Origin: Ascaris suum
Lineage: Eukaryota > Nematoda > Chromadorea > Rhabditida > Ascarididae
Direction: 5' to 3'
Length of the DNA stretch: 64,000 nt
NCBI GenBank assembly: GCA_013433145.1
Contig: CM024183.1
Location: 699,501 to 763,500 of the forward strand
Below the pieces are notes generated by a model. It searched no databases and was not told where the DNA came from. It worked only from the letters and a program-made list of their open reading frames with translations. The position numbers and the translations under genes are program-made. Position 1 is the stretch's first letter; the number at the start of each line of letters is the position of its first letter. Positions 1 through 20,980 of this stretch are shown one piece after another.

Positions 1-261
1 TGTCGAATTCTGTAAAAACTCAACGCTAAGCGTGTAGACGACTGAGAAATACGAAGCTTTCGACACGAAACCTAGTGCTTGTAAGCTATGCATGCGAATA
101 CGAATATTATTTCGTTAGGAATAATGTGCCATACTTTGCCACTTAAACGTCATCACTTTAATTATCAATAAATTTTGTTTTTACAACAATAATAAATAAT
201 AAGTGAATTAAGAAGGAGTTTCAAAAATTCAGAAATCTTCCTGCAAAATAAATGAATTTCA
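1..261. other. 3' flank of the flavin oxidoreductase gene
   Basis: AT-rich sequence downstream of the stop codon of the minus-strand gene that ends at 262. No open frame or RNA gene is supported. It probably holds the 3' untranslated region, but no AATAAA on the minus strand is obvious here. Confidence 0.5.
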
Positions 262-7140
<6,879 letters not shown>

Positions 7141-10100
7141 ATTTAGACATTATTCTATTATGAAATAACAATTGCCAAAATAGGCACATAAATTTCAATA
7201 AACTCTAAAATATTTTTTAAAACCATTTTTCGAGTAGTAAAAAAAAATTGATAGAGGTAGAAAATTCATCAGCACTCAAAGATATAAGATTATATTCTGT
7301 AATGAATACCAGATAGGATATAAGAGGATAATTAACGAAAAAAAAAAGACACGAAAGTATACCTTTTCCATTACCTTCCATTTATAAATGATGGAGAGAC
7401 AGCCGGCTGGAGTAGCAAACTAATCGATAGGAGACACTATGCTATGCACTGCTCTTACCTCCATGACGGCAGACCTTTTTAGCAGCTCGAAGTTGCTCTT
7501 TTGTTCGAAATTTTTTCAAAACAAAGCCTGAACACACATCCTCATTCCTTCCCTTTGGTGAGCAAAGAAAATCTTATAGACGAGATATTCTATGCTTAAT
7601 GAAGTGATCGCTGTGGAATATATAATGCAGTAATTTATTTATTAGTCAGTATAGCAGCAGATATTTGTATAGAGGAATATATACTTGATAATAAATACTA
7701 ATAAAATTCAATAAAAATTTTGGTAGTAATTGATGATTAATAGTTAGTAAAATCTAGATTGATAAAAATTATAAAATTGTAAAATTTTAAGCGATAATTG
7801 GTAAAATTAAAATTCACATTTAAAGGTTGGTATTAATTAAAACAAAAAATGCCCGATTACCTCATTCCAAGATGGGTACCTCCGACTTTCATATCCAGGA
7901 ATCCCTGCTGAATTTTTCGATATTTCTTCTCGATTGGCTTGCCTTTTTGGCAGTTCGAAGACTTTTTTTTTACTATCATCCCTATATTTTACAAACGTAA
8001 TACAAGGCACATTTGGAACAAAGGTAGACCATTTGAGTCCACGTAGGTCTTGTGATTTATCGTTGGTTGGATACTTATAAGTTCAGCAATTTCTGAGTAT
8101 TCGTTTAAGTTTTACTGTTTCACTAATATTACTTTATTAGATACTTGTATGAGTAACGCATAGTCGTTAAATCGATAAGACACACACAAAATGAAGCAAG
8201 AAGAAAACTCTATAAATGCTTATTTTCATCATGGGAGGTCCTCGAATGGCTACGAACTGTTATCCATCCTGACAAATCATTCCTTAAAGAGCCGGTTAAT
8301 GCTAGCAGATAGTTTCACGGTTTTATCGATCTCGTGTAGATATAAGCGGATATCGGTGAAAAGGCAGTCTTTCTTGTTAATCAATCCGCAGTCTATCTTA
8401 TTCCTCGCCATTCGAGGTGTATAGAAATTTTAGAACTTATTATTTTCTCTAGGAAAAATTTGTTGATAATTGCTAAAGCCTTCAAAATTAATCACATTTT
8501 GCATTCTATCCGCTCTTCCGCAGCAGTTACTCTTATAGATAAGAAGGCGACAACGATATTTCTAAGGCAATTTTATGATGTTTTCCGAAAAATTTTTTCG
8601 AAAAAAAAATTTTTTTTCTCAATTTTCGAAAAATTTTCCCATTGGAAATGTGATATTTCCAAGTGTATTTAAAAAAAAAAAAAGCATTTGCATTTTTTTC
8701 AAACGATGAGGCTAATGAAAGGTTTTGAAATATTGATGTATAGCACCTTTGAAAAAAACTTGCTAAAAGTTATATATGTCAATGAACTTTGAAAAATAAA
8801 CGGTGACCGACGATCTGAAGGAGTCTGAAGTACTTTACAAATATATCCTTATTTTGCACCCAAAAAGAGATTGATCTTCAAAATTTCATCATTTCTTTAC
8901 CCATGGGCAAGTGGCCTTCACGCTTAACGTCTTTCCCCTCTTTATAAATTCAGGGTTATGATGATGGAGGTATTCCAACTATCCGTTGGTTTTGATGTCG
9001 TTGCGACGAGCTCATCAAACAATTTTGGACGATCCTAAAAGACCATGCTGATCCACTGAATGGTGTCGAAACTATCATCCACTGAGTGGTTTTATGAGAA
9101 AGTCGAAAACAACTTATCACAGACTTCACTTATTGTTTATGGACGAGTAAAACAATGCCTAAAAGTACGATCTGAACCCTTTGGAGGATTCGCTCATGAT
9201 AGCTCACTCGGTTAAAGAATCTTCTTGAAAGATGGAACGTCCCAAATTTGGGTCTTCGCCGAAAATTGCGCTTTCATTCGTCACCATGAAGCGGTAATCA
9301 CCAAAGTCTGATTCAGGCAAGTCGTTATAAATCAATAACTTATAGCGTTTCGTGATACCGCTTCTATCGTAATTGCTGGCCTTACCGTGGCACTGAGATT
9401 ATTACGCTGTGTGTACAGTACAGCTTCTCGAACTCAGCCAACTCAGCCAGTAATCAGCAAAATTATCAACAATAGATCAACAAGTTAAGGTGAAGCGGAA
9501 GATGCCAATTTCAAGTATCACCTATAGCAGATTTTTCATTCATATTTCAATACCTTTTTTCCAAAAAAATCCCACTGTTATATGGGTCTTCTAAATTATA
9601 ATTTAATCTCACTCGTTATGGAATCGAATAATCGCAGATAATAGCGTATTCCGACAAAATCACCAAGAGATGTCTGAAAATCAAAGCTGTTGAAAATCAC
9701 ATCCCAAATCGAGCATTACAACGAAATCCACCTATCGTACACAAGCATTTGAAATTTTCCAACTAAGATGTATATAAAATGAGCACTGTGGAAGAATACT
9801 GGAGGGTAATTAGATTTTTAGTGATATTGAAGTATCTCAGTTGTTTATTGATGTACCGAAGGTTATAGACTCTTTGAAAGGAAGTAGCATTTAATTCAAA
9901 GGTAAGTAAGAATTTAAACAGGTTCGATTTTCTGGAACTTTTTCATAGTTGTATTCTTCATTGCACTGTGCAAGAGTAGGGTGTTCAGTTAGTTAATGGG
10001 TCATTTAAGATCTTCCAGTTTTCCGTTTTTAAGTCAACAGTTCTTTCTGGAGAGGGTTTTTCTTTATGGAAATTATTTGAGGCATTTTACTATTCACTAT

Positions 10101-11058
10101 GCAATCCGGCACCACCACTAAGAGTGGATAGTGCGAGGGAGGAGAATGGGGGGGGGGGGGGGGGGGAGGGGAGGGGAAGGCTGGGGGGAGGATAAAAAGA
10201 AGTTCTGTAACGCATTGCTTGTCATTCTTTGCTCATTTTCGTCATAACAACCGGAAAGGATCTATGCGAGCACCTTCCGATCGAATATCGCCAGATGCGT
10301 ATCGCTTTCTACATATCATGTTATGAGTGAGCGGTTGCAGCATGCTGTGCACCACCTTTCGGTGTCTGCAGTAGCAGGGAATGGTTTCAGTACTCTTCCA
10401 CAAATCGTTCTATTCGGTTTTCATACCCTTCACAGTCACGGTGTAAGTCACTTATCCTATGACCCTCTCCATTATCCTCGCCTTCTTCCACCCCTAGTTT
10501 AGTCCCGTTTTGCACCGTTGTGGATCGGCCGCTAAACAATTCGATCTTGCACTCTTATATTTCATTCACCTTTGTGTCGATATATTGTTACAGTTGGGCT
10601 GAAGATTTCTACTATGAAGACTCGAGTGCAAAATGTAACATTTGCTGAATATGGCTTTTTTTTTCTCGGATGGTCGAAAAAAGTATGTAAACCACTTCCT
10701 CGAGTTATGGAGTTATAGCTGTTGAACAAAAAACATACGGATCAGAGTATCGTAGCACAATGTTACATCCGGAACATCCGGAAAGAAATCCGGAAAGGAA
10801 TATCAACATCCGGAAACAACATCCGAAAATATAACAAATATAACAAAACAAAACAAATATAACAAAACAACATCCGGAAAGAAATATCCTCGTTGGAAAA
10901 TATTGTCCTCAAAAAGCGTTTCGCACGATACTACTAATACCGGTGCGGTGAATATTGTCCTGTTAATACAAGCGTAACGTCATTAATGCATATCGAACGT
11001 CAGGTAATTGGTTTTATTCAGGTAATCGGCATTTATGCCAAAACTTTTTACGTAAATA
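7141..11058. other. Intergenic region between oxidoreductase and Skp1 genes (divergent)
   Basis: The two flanking genes point away from each other, so both promoters should lie here. The part next to 7141 is AT-rich. Between about 8930 and 10560 base composition is more balanced and short protein-like stretches appear in several frames (for example around 9230-9400), but no exon chain with consistent phase could be built. A G19 tract lies at 10148-10166. Around 10735-10880 short near-repeats of ACATCCGGAAA and AACAAAAC occur. No recognised promoter element was found. Confidence 0.6.
10148..10166. repeat. Poly-G tract (19) with further G-runs
   Basis: Nineteen G followed closely by GGGG runs to about 10192. 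Four or more G-runs in short succession are compatible with a G-quadruplex upstream of the Skp1 gene. Confidence 0.95.
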
Positions 11059-11068
11059 TCACTCTCAG
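11059..11068 (+). promoter_or_regulatory. Splice acceptor just upstream of the Skp1 start codon
   Basis: A pyrimidine-rich acceptor (TCACTCTCAG) ends 12 bases before the ATG at 11081. In nematodes this position suits either a spliced-leader trans-splice site or the 3' end of a 5' UTR intron. The sequence alone cannot separate the two. Confidence 0.45.
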
Positions 11069-11080
11069 AAAGGCTCGAGG

Positions 11081-14000
11081 ATGATCCGTCTGAAGTCATC
11101 TGATAATGAGATATTCGAGGTTGATCGGGATGTTATCAAAATGTCAACAACCATTTATACCATGCTTCAAGGTAAAGATCCATTATTTTATTTCAAGGAT
11201 CAGGTATATGAAGGCGTGATTTCGTCCAAGGTAATGACATATAGGTGTCCAAACATCCCGTCATACTTTTTAAGCTCACTTCAACTTTTTCATGTCATGC
11301 TTTTGATTATATTCATACTTCTTCGTACATTCATGAGTTCATACTATAAATCAAATGTGTGTCATGTAGTTGAGCACTACCGGAGATATCATGATCTAGA
11401 CTCTCACAGAAGCCGTGAAGGAGCTGTATGCACCTCAGCAAGCTGGATTTTTCAGTATTTTTTAAAACTCCACAGTTTTGCAGCAATCGGCCACTCATTG
11501 AGTCCACACTCGCTCGATTTAGATACTCCATCTTTCTCTCACTTGTGGACGTCCTTTTATATGCGCTTGTCGAATTTGATGACTGAAGGCATTACTTGTT
11601 TATCTGTATGATATGACTTTCATTAGTTCTGACGAGGTGAGATGAAAATGATCCAAGATACCTATAAGACTTTTATCATTGAGAGAACGTTTTGCTGTTA
11701 AACGCTGTCGTCAGTCTCGGTGAATTTAGATATAGTCAAAGAAGAGCGGAACCTTTTCGCCGGATACACTGATGTATAGGTAAGCTCCTAAGGCAAAAAT
11801 CTCGCGGGAAAAAGCGGTAGATGGAGTTAGAAAGAAGCAGATACAGTGCTTAGTGAAAAGAAGGAAGATGTTATAAAGAATGGGCTGTGGAGAGTCGCCA
11901 GTGGAGGTGTGCAACGAAGCTCAGGTACACATTGAGGCTGCACTTAAGCACTGCATGAACGAGCATATTTTAATTTTCTCTTGGCTTAATTTATTTTGGA
12001 TGAACTAAGAAAGAGATTAGTAATAAAAGTGGGATTGCGCGATATGTGCAAATGCAGCTTTTTGTTTTGCAGGTCCTGAAATGGATTTCGGCGATTCAAA
12101 TGAGCAGGAAAGGACAAGTGAATTGATCCCGGTGGATGGCGTCGAAAGTTCAATTTTGAGAAAAGTGAGCTTTCTTTTTTTCTTGATAGCATGAACTCTT
12201 CCAGCATATCTTAGGGAAAGTTGTTGATCAAATTTGTTAATCTGTTTGGTGCAAGGACATAGTTGATGCGGGAACATATTGTGTTCCAACAGGATAGTTT
12301 TACCTATATGCAAGGACATAGGCGGATAGTTGTTTTACCTATCTTTGGACCCATGATTGGATGAGACAATGATTTCGGAGAAGAGGGGAAGGGTGAGTCA
12401 CAGATAAGCTTTCTGTAAACCACATATCTCTTTATACATGTGGCCAAAAAAAAATCCACGTAATGGATCGTTTTAAAATGACGACTTGGGCATCGCTGAA
12501 GTGCCAGTTAGATGTCGATAAATTTCCGTCGCCCTCCCTATTTACTGAAGAGAGAAAAGCGTTAGCAGCACATAATGCAGATATTTAGCCGTTTCGATGT
12601 GTTTTGAAGTTTTTCGAAGTATTTGTGAGCATAGACAGAATTTCTATATAATATCTTTTATAGCGTAGAAATTCTTTAGTTTAAAATCTGTGGCGAACAT
12701 AGTTTTATTTCCGTTTCTCATCGAATTCGAGCCGCAAATGCGATATTCAGTTGTGTTTCTTTGCTTTAGGAATGAGTAGAATGAAGAGGAGAAGGGGGGG
12801 GGGGGGTAGAGTGAATGGAAGAACTGAGACTCACAGTGAGCGTTCTTTGGTTTGCTGTTTCTCGCAGGATGCGTTATTAGACTTCTGAGTTTGAATGAAA
12901 CGATCATTGCTCATAAGAAACTAAAGTAGACCTTATGAGGGGAGGGAGATATTTTTTGGGAAGGGAGGTATTTAAATCTTACTGGGAGGGAGTATAGTCC
13001 GTACCATAAATGGAGCGCATTTGGCATGGAGCGGGTTTTAAGGCTGTTGGTCAATCCTAATAGCAGCGTCATACAGACAGTACCTAAAACAGCCATCTTC
13101 AGTTTGAGCAGATGGTGAAACCTGGGAATCCGCGGCGCTTACTGCTGTGTGTCAGATAAGTGCATCAAATAGCACTTACATCTATCAGTTCCAGATTTGT
13201 GGATGGTAGGACATAGTCGTGATCCGTCCTTTTAGCTACTAGGTTATTGGAGGGAGGCGAACGCTTGCTTCTTTCGGAGGGAAACGAACACTTTCGTTGT
13301 TTATTTTGATTTATGTCAGTTTTATTTCTCTGCTGTTTTTTGATGTGCAGTAACAGAGGTTTTATCGTCATCAACCGGCTATCTGGGTGCCAAGCTGATC
13401 ACAATAAAGCAGTTCTACGGAGTAGTTGATCCTGGTATTGATTGCTTCGTTGTGCGGGTATCCTAAGTCGGTCCACTGAGTGAATCAACTGACTACCACT
13501 CCCCTCCCCCCTTCCCCCCTCTCTTTCTTCTACCCTGCCTGGATGCCTCCATCAAACCTCAGACTTTTTTGGCATCACATCACACCTCCACCTTTACTCA
13601 GGTCAGCAAGCAAATGTTAGATCTGATCGGTCGTTTATTTAGGTGCTGGAATGGTGCGAACACCACAAGGGCGATCCAGTGGCATCGCAAGAAACCGACA
13701 ACGTTTCCGAGGGCATCGATGATTCGTGGGACGTGGAGTTCCTTAACGTCGACAAAGAGATTCTTTTTAAGACGATTTTAGTCGGTTATTTAGCCGCTAT
13801 TTTTATCTTTTTTTGCATTGTCTTTAGTAGAGTATGGCTTTGGAATTTTTCTATTTTGCTAGAACGAATGCAGTATGCTCGAATAAACAAAGAGGGTAAT
13901 GGAAAAGTGAAGGTATTTGATTGTGCATTTAGAGAAATCACCGATCTGATGAGGTAGACGCCAACGAAAGGAAAAAGTTTGGGTGTTTATTGAATTTCTT

Positions 14001-15550
14001 TGAAATTGAAATATCTCAAAGATCCTTTCGTTTCACTTTTTTTTCTTCAAATTTCAGCTTTTCCAAGTTAAGATCTTTTCTAAAATATGGCGTCGGTACT
14101 GTTTTCTTATATTTTAAGCAATAATATGGAATAGTGCTTTAGATATTCATAAAAAAGAGCTATTCTTTAGGATTTTTCTTAACTCCATGTGGCCATTTAT
14201 GCATATTTCTAAACCAGTGCTTTCGCTGTTGCAAATTGAAGCGTTCATTAAGTAGTGTTTTGTATGACTTCAAACTTTTCTAACAAAAGTTGTTACTTTG
14301 TTAGAGGTTGAAGCCGTGATTTCCTATGGACGTAATTTGCAATATGTGGATGCAATTCGAATATCCGCAGGGAATGGCTTATTTTACGGTATTGATAATC
14401 GAAGTAAGAGTTATGTGAAGTTTTAAAAATCTGAGCTGCTTGATATGTTATAGTTGTTTTTTTCTAGGTGAGCCTAATTTTGTGCCATACCTGGTATAGC
14501 ATAGCTGACATAATGTGGTTAATAGTATATTTGAAGGGCATGCAGTGGATCACTTTTCGCTAGTATGTTGCCGTAGTGATGATCGATCGGTCTTTCAAGC
14601 TGGTTTTTCTTTTGCATATTGGTATGGTCTTTTTTTTTATCGTTTCAGACATTTCTGCTTGTTTTATTGAAATTCAGGCAGCGAATGAGCTCGGCATCGA
14701 AGGACTTCTTAATGCGACGTGCAAAGTTATGGCAACGATGATTAAGGGTAAATCGCCGGAAGAAATTGAGCGCATACTCACGCTGGAGGATCAGTTCACT
14801 CCTGAACAGGAGGAACAAGTATGCCATTTTATCCGCTTTCGATATCTTTTCCCATCCCCCCTCCCTATCTTCCCGCCACGGTCTCTTCCACTTGCCCTTC
14901 ATCTCGCTGTTGCTGACGTGTCATGCATATGGTTTAAATTCATGTGGGCCCTTGTCCTTCCTCAAATGTCCTTCCATCTCTGCTCCACCATGAATGAAGC
15001 CCGCCATGCCCGGGCAATTTCAGGCATTATTTCCTTTCGACTTTTGTGATATTTGAGAAGGGATCTCGTGGTCACCAACTGAACCATTAGCAGCTTAATT
15101 CAAAAAATGGTGGATTGCTTCGCTAGTGGAGAAGAGGAGCTGATTGTCGCATGGAGCAAATGCCTTTCTTTCCAGAAAGTTTCAAATAGTTTTTTTGGGG
15201 AATTTCTTCCGGAATGATTGTAATCGATATGAGTAATACAGGTGCAAAATTCTACGAGGGTCTCGCTATTTTGCTAATAATTTATGGATTTCATGTCTGC
15301 AATTTTACGAATTTAACTTCTTTTCTTTTGTAATTTATGGATTTGATAATTTGCTAAACTTCGAGGATTTGCTAATATTTGTCAATATTTCCATTCTTGA
15401 TTGAATTAATGGAAGTTTAGGTGTGATCTAAGGAGTAATTTAAGTAGAAAGCCAAGAAATGATGAGGAAGTTGAGCATAAATATTAACAAAGAAACTAAT
15501 TAAAGCAATTATTGCAGATTCGAAAAGAACAACCATGGCCTTGTGGCTAA
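11081..15550 (+). CDS. skp1: Skp1-related protein, SCF ubiquitin ligase adaptor (5 exons, 164 aa)
   Basis: Skp1 links cullin-1 to F-box proteins in SCF E3 ubiquitin ligases in nucleus and cytoplasm. Exons: 11081-11171, 12073-12164, 13643-13780, 14678-14818, 15518-15550; together 495 bases in one frame. The order matches the family: BTB/POZ-type N-terminus (IRLKSSDNEIFEVDRDVIKM), an acidic linker after TMLQ, then IPVDGVESSILRKVLEWCEH, DPVAS, WDVEFLNVDKEILFKTIL, and the C-terminal F-box-binding helices (AANELGIEGLLNATCKVMA, MIKGKSPEEIERIL, EDQFTPEQEEQIRKEQPW). The length of 164 is typical of Skp1. The last residues are PWPCG rather than the common QWCEEK-like end, though the Trp of the final helix is kept. 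Nematodes have many skr paralogues; orthology to a particular skr gene cannot be decided here. The donor of exon 3 (GTCGGT) is weak, but the protein alignment fixes it. Confidence 0.95.
11484..11560 (+). mobile_element. Possible mariner transposase remnant in Skp1 intron 1
   Basis: One frame reads PHSLDLDTPSFSHLW, which resembles the catalytic-domain signature of mariner transposases (P-x-SPDLAPSD-x-HLF) with changes. The surrounding frames are broken and no inverted terminal repeats were found, so this would be an old fossil. The match is short and could be chance. Confidence 0.25.
12794..12806. repeat. Poly-G tract (13)
   Basis: Run of 13 G in the second Skp1 intron. Confidence 0.9.
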
Positions 15551-15801
15551 GCGCATATTATATATATATCACTCCATTCAGTTCATATTTGGCATTTATA
15601 AAAGGGAATTCAAACACTCATATCATGTATTTTATTGACTATGAATGCTGTATTATGTTCAGTAGGAATGGTTGGCTTGTTTTTTTTCTTGTATCGTTGA
15701 TTGTGCAATTTTTTCCTTATTAGATTCAGTGATTATTGAAGGTGAATTTTTTTCCTGTTTTTATTTTTTAATTCTAATGAACAAATTGAACGAAACTTCT
15801 C

Positions 15802-15807
15802 AATAAA
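15802..15807 (+). terminator. AATAAA polyadenylation signal, Skp1 gene
   Basis: Canonical AATAAA about 250 bases after the Skp1 stop, followed by a GT-rich stretch. It is the first such hexamer downstream of the stop that I noticed. AATAAA is frequent by chance in such AT-rich DNA. Confidence 0.45.
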
Positions 15808-18800
15808 TGACTGTGTTTTCGTATTTGCACGTATTATACGATCATGATGAGTGGAAATGAAAGGTTTTTAGAGCACTTGCAGTTTTAATGATAGCATATT
15901 TGGGTTTGAGTGAGTGTGCGAGAGAGGGAGGCTTGTGGGAAGCGGGATGGTTGCGGTGTAAAGTGATGAATCTATCCGCAGCAGGTTGAAGGTGGTTTTT
16001 GTACCCATGGGACGATTCTTGTGTACTGAAATCATCCACGGATGCGAGAGATTCGGATCCTCCGCGAAGAACAAGGATTAGAAAACGTTTAATTTTATTA
16101 AGAGACCGTCTTCACTTGTCATTGCTATTGCGGTCATAGGAATGCGGTGGATCTGCAATTTTTGAAGAGTTGCGATTCCGATGGTGATTGCATTTGAGTG
16201 AAGATAATGTGATACAGTAGTTGCGGCTAACATTCAAAGGGAATATTTGCGCCGGGCACAATGACATGGTGTCTTTGACAGACGCATAAGAAGAAGCCCA
16301 TCGCAACCTTTTGCGGATTGTTTCGTTTAATTTGGCAGATGTCTACACAGCATTATCCGTTCAAGAAACCGGTGGATGCGTGGAATTTTTTCTTTTCCAA
16401 TGAAGCAGAATAAAGGCATTCGTTAATCATCGGAAAACATGCAATTTAATTCAACGAACATTGCAATCAATCGAACGAGGTTTTTGGAAGAATTAAAAGA
16501 GATTTGCACATTGCGATAGTGCATATATGGCCGTGCAGTTCGTTTAATCCAGCATGCAGGGAGATTGGTGCACTCAACATAATAAGCGCACATTTTCGAA
16601 GGCAAATATGGGCCTACTATTCCCAAATCTTCGGTCAAAAAGCGTGATTGATCAATCGGTAAGTTTCCAGAGATCAGTCAGATTTAACCATCGTAGAATC
16701 GTTCTGTATGAGCCGATATCAAGATGTTTCGCTGAGCTCTGACAACACGCTGCCCACCTCAGGGAGGATGCCGAACGTTACGGAATCATTGTTTTCGGAT
16801 GCATGTGCTCAAATTTATTGATTTTTTAATGATCTTTTCAGCGCCGATCACTTGGTAGACATTCTGAATCTACAATCAACCTCCTTTTGAACTCGAGAGA
16901 AGAGAATAGGGCGGATTCGTCCAAATGTCATTCGAGTAGTAACAGTCCCTAAGAGTCAAGCTTCATCGTGATGCACTATGGGATCCTTCACTCACTTTAG
17001 ATTGTTTTGGAAAACATCATCATTTCATTCTTTAGCCATCTTACGTCCATTGCGTGTTTCGTCTTAGCGCTATGTCGCTTATTGGCAAACTAATTTGCAT
17101 ATAAACACAGAAATCTCTTATCAGCATTATAACCAAGATAAATGGTCTGAAATTTCAATTCTATGGGGTCCTCGCGGGCGTTGGAGGGTTACGAGAGGCT
17201 TGGTTTCCTTTTGAGATCGTTATTCTTGATTCGTATTATTGGGCTCTTTGATATTTACATAAACTATAGCGATTTAACAGTTCTTGGGAAGCTGCGTTCT
17301 TGGCGCGTCAATGCATTCGAGCTTCTTCGGTAGAGCGGATACGGCTGAAGTCTGAAATGTGTGTATACACCGGACACGCCGAGTGCGTAGATCATTTTAG
17401 GTGCTGTAGGAGTTAAAAAAATTCATTGTCAACGATGGAGATTTCCCTCAGATATGACGCGAGAAGTGATTGTGTGTTTTTCGAGTAAGTAAGTTGTAAT
17501 GATGCAGAATAGAAGTGCGGAGGGTACCATGATATTCGTTGCGCTCTGCTTTTTATTACAAGAACGATAAAAAGTGAAGACAACAACGAATCCGAGATTG
17601 TGGGCGAATTGCACAAACCTCGAAGATGTTAGCTCGATGTAGTATATCACAATTTTACCTATACTTAATTATATTGAAAGAGAGTAGAGTTTATGAATTT
17701 TCCAATAGATGAGGATAAAATGTATTACATTCTGATTTGAAGTATTTGTTATTTTTGTATATGACGGTCACATAATTCAACTTTATATTCAACTTGAGGC
17801 AATAAACGGCGCAATGTTAATGTGCTCAGCAAATAGCTTTATAAATGTTGACAATGGCGTTAGCGTACATATTTCCCTATTAGATGATCTCTTTAAGTAA
17901 TCGTTGAATTTTTTCAATTTGTGGAAAATTATTTCTTTTTTATAACTGTAGAATTTTGCATTGTTCAAAATTTTTTAAATCATTCAGTCGATTATATTAA
18001 ACGTATATATTTTATCAAATATTTTAGCATGAAAATTTTCTCGTTTATTTGTCGCTTTTATTTCAAATGCTAATTTTTTTTTCAATTTTTTTTTCGTTCA
18101 TTTTGTCGATTCGCTATTTCCTATGAAATTTTGAGAAATTTATAATAAACAGTCTATCATTGTATTTCTTTATGTTCGTTTCAACATTTCTTCTTATATA
18201 TTGTGCGTTGAATTTTGAATGAATTATATGTTTGAAACAATTATAAAAATATGCAATAAATAATCAATCCTCGATTCCTTTTTCTCCTATTCTGATAAAT
18301 AAGTCAGGAACCATGTTTGTATGATCGCAAACCAGTGGAGTTCTCGTACTAATCTTGGGGTGAAGTTATGAAGCACAATCTAATTTATCGAACGGGCTAT
18401 GCAATCATGGAAATGAAAGAAGAAGAGTGTCTCCACCTTGTAACCTTTTCTTGAACTCTTCCGCAGTAATTCCTCAAAAACACCACCTCCTCCTCATTCC
18501 CTCCTGAAGGATCGGCCTTCACACCCCCTCCCGCGTACCTCAAACTATGATACAAATAATTTGTTCAATTTTTATTTAAATAAAATCGCATAAAGTAAAT
18601 AAACCTGATAATATTTGTAAACTATAGAAGGATCGATGAAACTCAACGAAATCGTTATGATTTGGAATTTTTCCACGTAATTGCTTTCATACAAATATAG
18701 GATACAATATTATTCATTTGTATGATATTATCAATCAATCAATAGCTTCTTATCATCTACTATTATATGAAATGGATCGTTTCAATTGTGAAACTTTTAT

Positions 18801-20272
18801 TACAAACATTTCACTGAAATAAACATTAAATCACAAATGTCCTCAGCAAACATTTGTATAATAACGAATAGGAAATGAAATATATGATTTTATTAAAAAA
18901 AATAATAAAAAATTATTATCGATTTCGCAATAATTGCAAAAAAAAAAGAAATTCGTATCTGCCAAATTTTTCTTTTCTTTTTTTTTTTTAAAGCGTTACA
19001 TCACATCAAGAATACGAAAATTTATTTTATAATATTTAATAGCTTTAGAGTTTTATTATCAATGAAATATCCCTTTAGAATATCGAAAGAATTATATTCG
19101 CTCTAAAAAAAAGGCATTTTTTGAGTTATTCTGAACAAATGGTTAGGCGATCCTATCCTTCAATATTGCCGTCCTTCTCCTCATTTACATATGAGACGCC
19201 TGTGTAATGTATAACTTGATAGTGGAAGAGACCTTCAAATTATACCATTTGTACGATGCTCAAAAATATTTCATCAGTATCATTTATATTCTGTGCATCG
19301 TTCATCTATGTGGATTCTTTTTCTCCGAGAAATTTTTTATGTGCATTGTGAGTGAAAAACCGATACGGAAAAATAGTCGTTTCAAGCAAATTTTTTTTCA
19401 TTTATTCGTTATGCAGTTTAGAATGCTCTATTTATTTTCATCATTTCAACACTATAAAATATCCACAAAAAGATCCCAACTTCTATAAGATCGAAAATTT
19501 CAGGAAAAATCTCGGATTTAGATAATCGATAAGCCGATCACCCACTGAAATATGATCCCTTCGAAAATTTGATAAATCATGGAGAAGACGATTTTTGTAT
19601 TAACTCAATTATTTTACTCTAAATATTATTTAAAATTGTTTTAATAGGCCAATAAAACGCCTAAAATATTTCTATATAATTAGAACTTAAAAATATTTTC
19701 AAGGGGATAATTAGGTAATTAAAAAAAAAATTGATGGGAAAGAACGCTGAATAAAAATGTGGGATGTTGAAGGTAGATTAAATGAAAAAATTAGAGGCAC
19801 ATCCCACAAACCTGAAAACAATATTACAACAAAAAAAAAGAGCAAAAGACATAGACAAAAAAAAAGCCAAACGAGTATATGTAAGTAAGCTAAGCCAGTA
19901 CGCATATGCATGAAATATTCCCAACCAGGTAAGTTCCATTACCACATGAATGATCGATTAATTCATTTTTTGCATCAATGCTACCTTTATGGGCTTATGA
20001 AAGTACCATCAGTTTTGAACATGTGCCTCCCTCAATGATATAGAAAGAAAATTTGTTCATGGTGCCAAAACTGTGTAATCGGTAATCCCATAGCGTTCTA
20101 CTTACTTTTTTTTTGTATTCTTTCCCCGATCGTCGGGTGTCGGTTCCCATTCCCATACCTCCGCCTCGGATGTGTCCGCCGAAATTTTGTCTTTACTAAA
20201 TTGTCTTTTTATATAGGGTTCATCAAAACATTCTTTGATAACTCGACGCATAAAACGCCCTTCTCCTTCCCT

Positions 20273-20288
20273 CCCCCCCCCCCCCCCC
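20273..20288. repeat. Poly-C tract (16)
   Basis: Run of 16 C in the interval between the convergent Skp1 and galectin genes. Confidence 0.95.
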
Positions 20289-20974
20289 TCCTCAGCTTGT
20301 TGGAGCCATCATTGCAATTTAGAATACGGCCTACAGAATTTACCAAACAACGATTTATCGATAACTCCTTCATTCGCCCTATGTTATCTCCATCCCTCTA
20401 TCCTCCATCCTTTCAAAATGGCGCATATGTGATACCGCTCAAGACGTTAAAAAATGAAGCAAAACATACGTGAAGCTATAGGAGGCTTACATAAAGGAGA
20501 GGCAAAAATAAACAAAACGGCAATAACGTTATCTCTTCTCCTTTTTTTAAATGCATTATATATAAAAAGTACTTTAATTTCTCATTTATAAAACCTCTTA
20601 AGTTGAAAGATCAAAAGAGAATTTAACCACTGGCTATTTGCTGACCACCACCATCACTATAACTGCTGAATGACCACTTGCTAAATGACCATTTAAAAAG
20701 AGGAGAGCACAACATTTCGCCGAAATATGAAAGAAAGGGCAGTCAAAGCAAATGATGTCATCGTTGTGCGGAATGTGGAGCTGAAACCTGAGAAGTATTG
20801 TAATTGCATCTATTAACTTCTCCACTTTCGATAAAACAAAATAACGAAATGTTTTTAAATGAAATGTGTTGGGTTCTTTTTTTCATGCAACATTGAATCA
20901 TGAGCGGAAGAATGTCTTTTAAAAAAAATTGAAATTCAAATTTCTTTCCCATTGGTTACCTTATTGATAGCACA

Positions 20975-20980
20975 TTTATT
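20975..20980 (-). terminator. Candidate polyadenylation signal for lec-1
   Basis: AATAAA on the minus strand about 300 bases beyond the galectin stop codon. It is the only support for a 3' end here and, given the base composition, may be fortuitous. Confidence 0.3.

Noticed and set aside
8930..9420. Protein-like snippets in a more GC-balanced intergenic stretch
   Set aside because: Frames change repeatedly and no domain, splice chain or terminal repeats could be identified.
11331..11611. Continuation of the first Skp1 frame to 176 aa without splicing
   Set aside because: Similarity to Skp1 ends exactly at the donor at 11171 and resumes at 12073; the rest of that frame is intron read-through.
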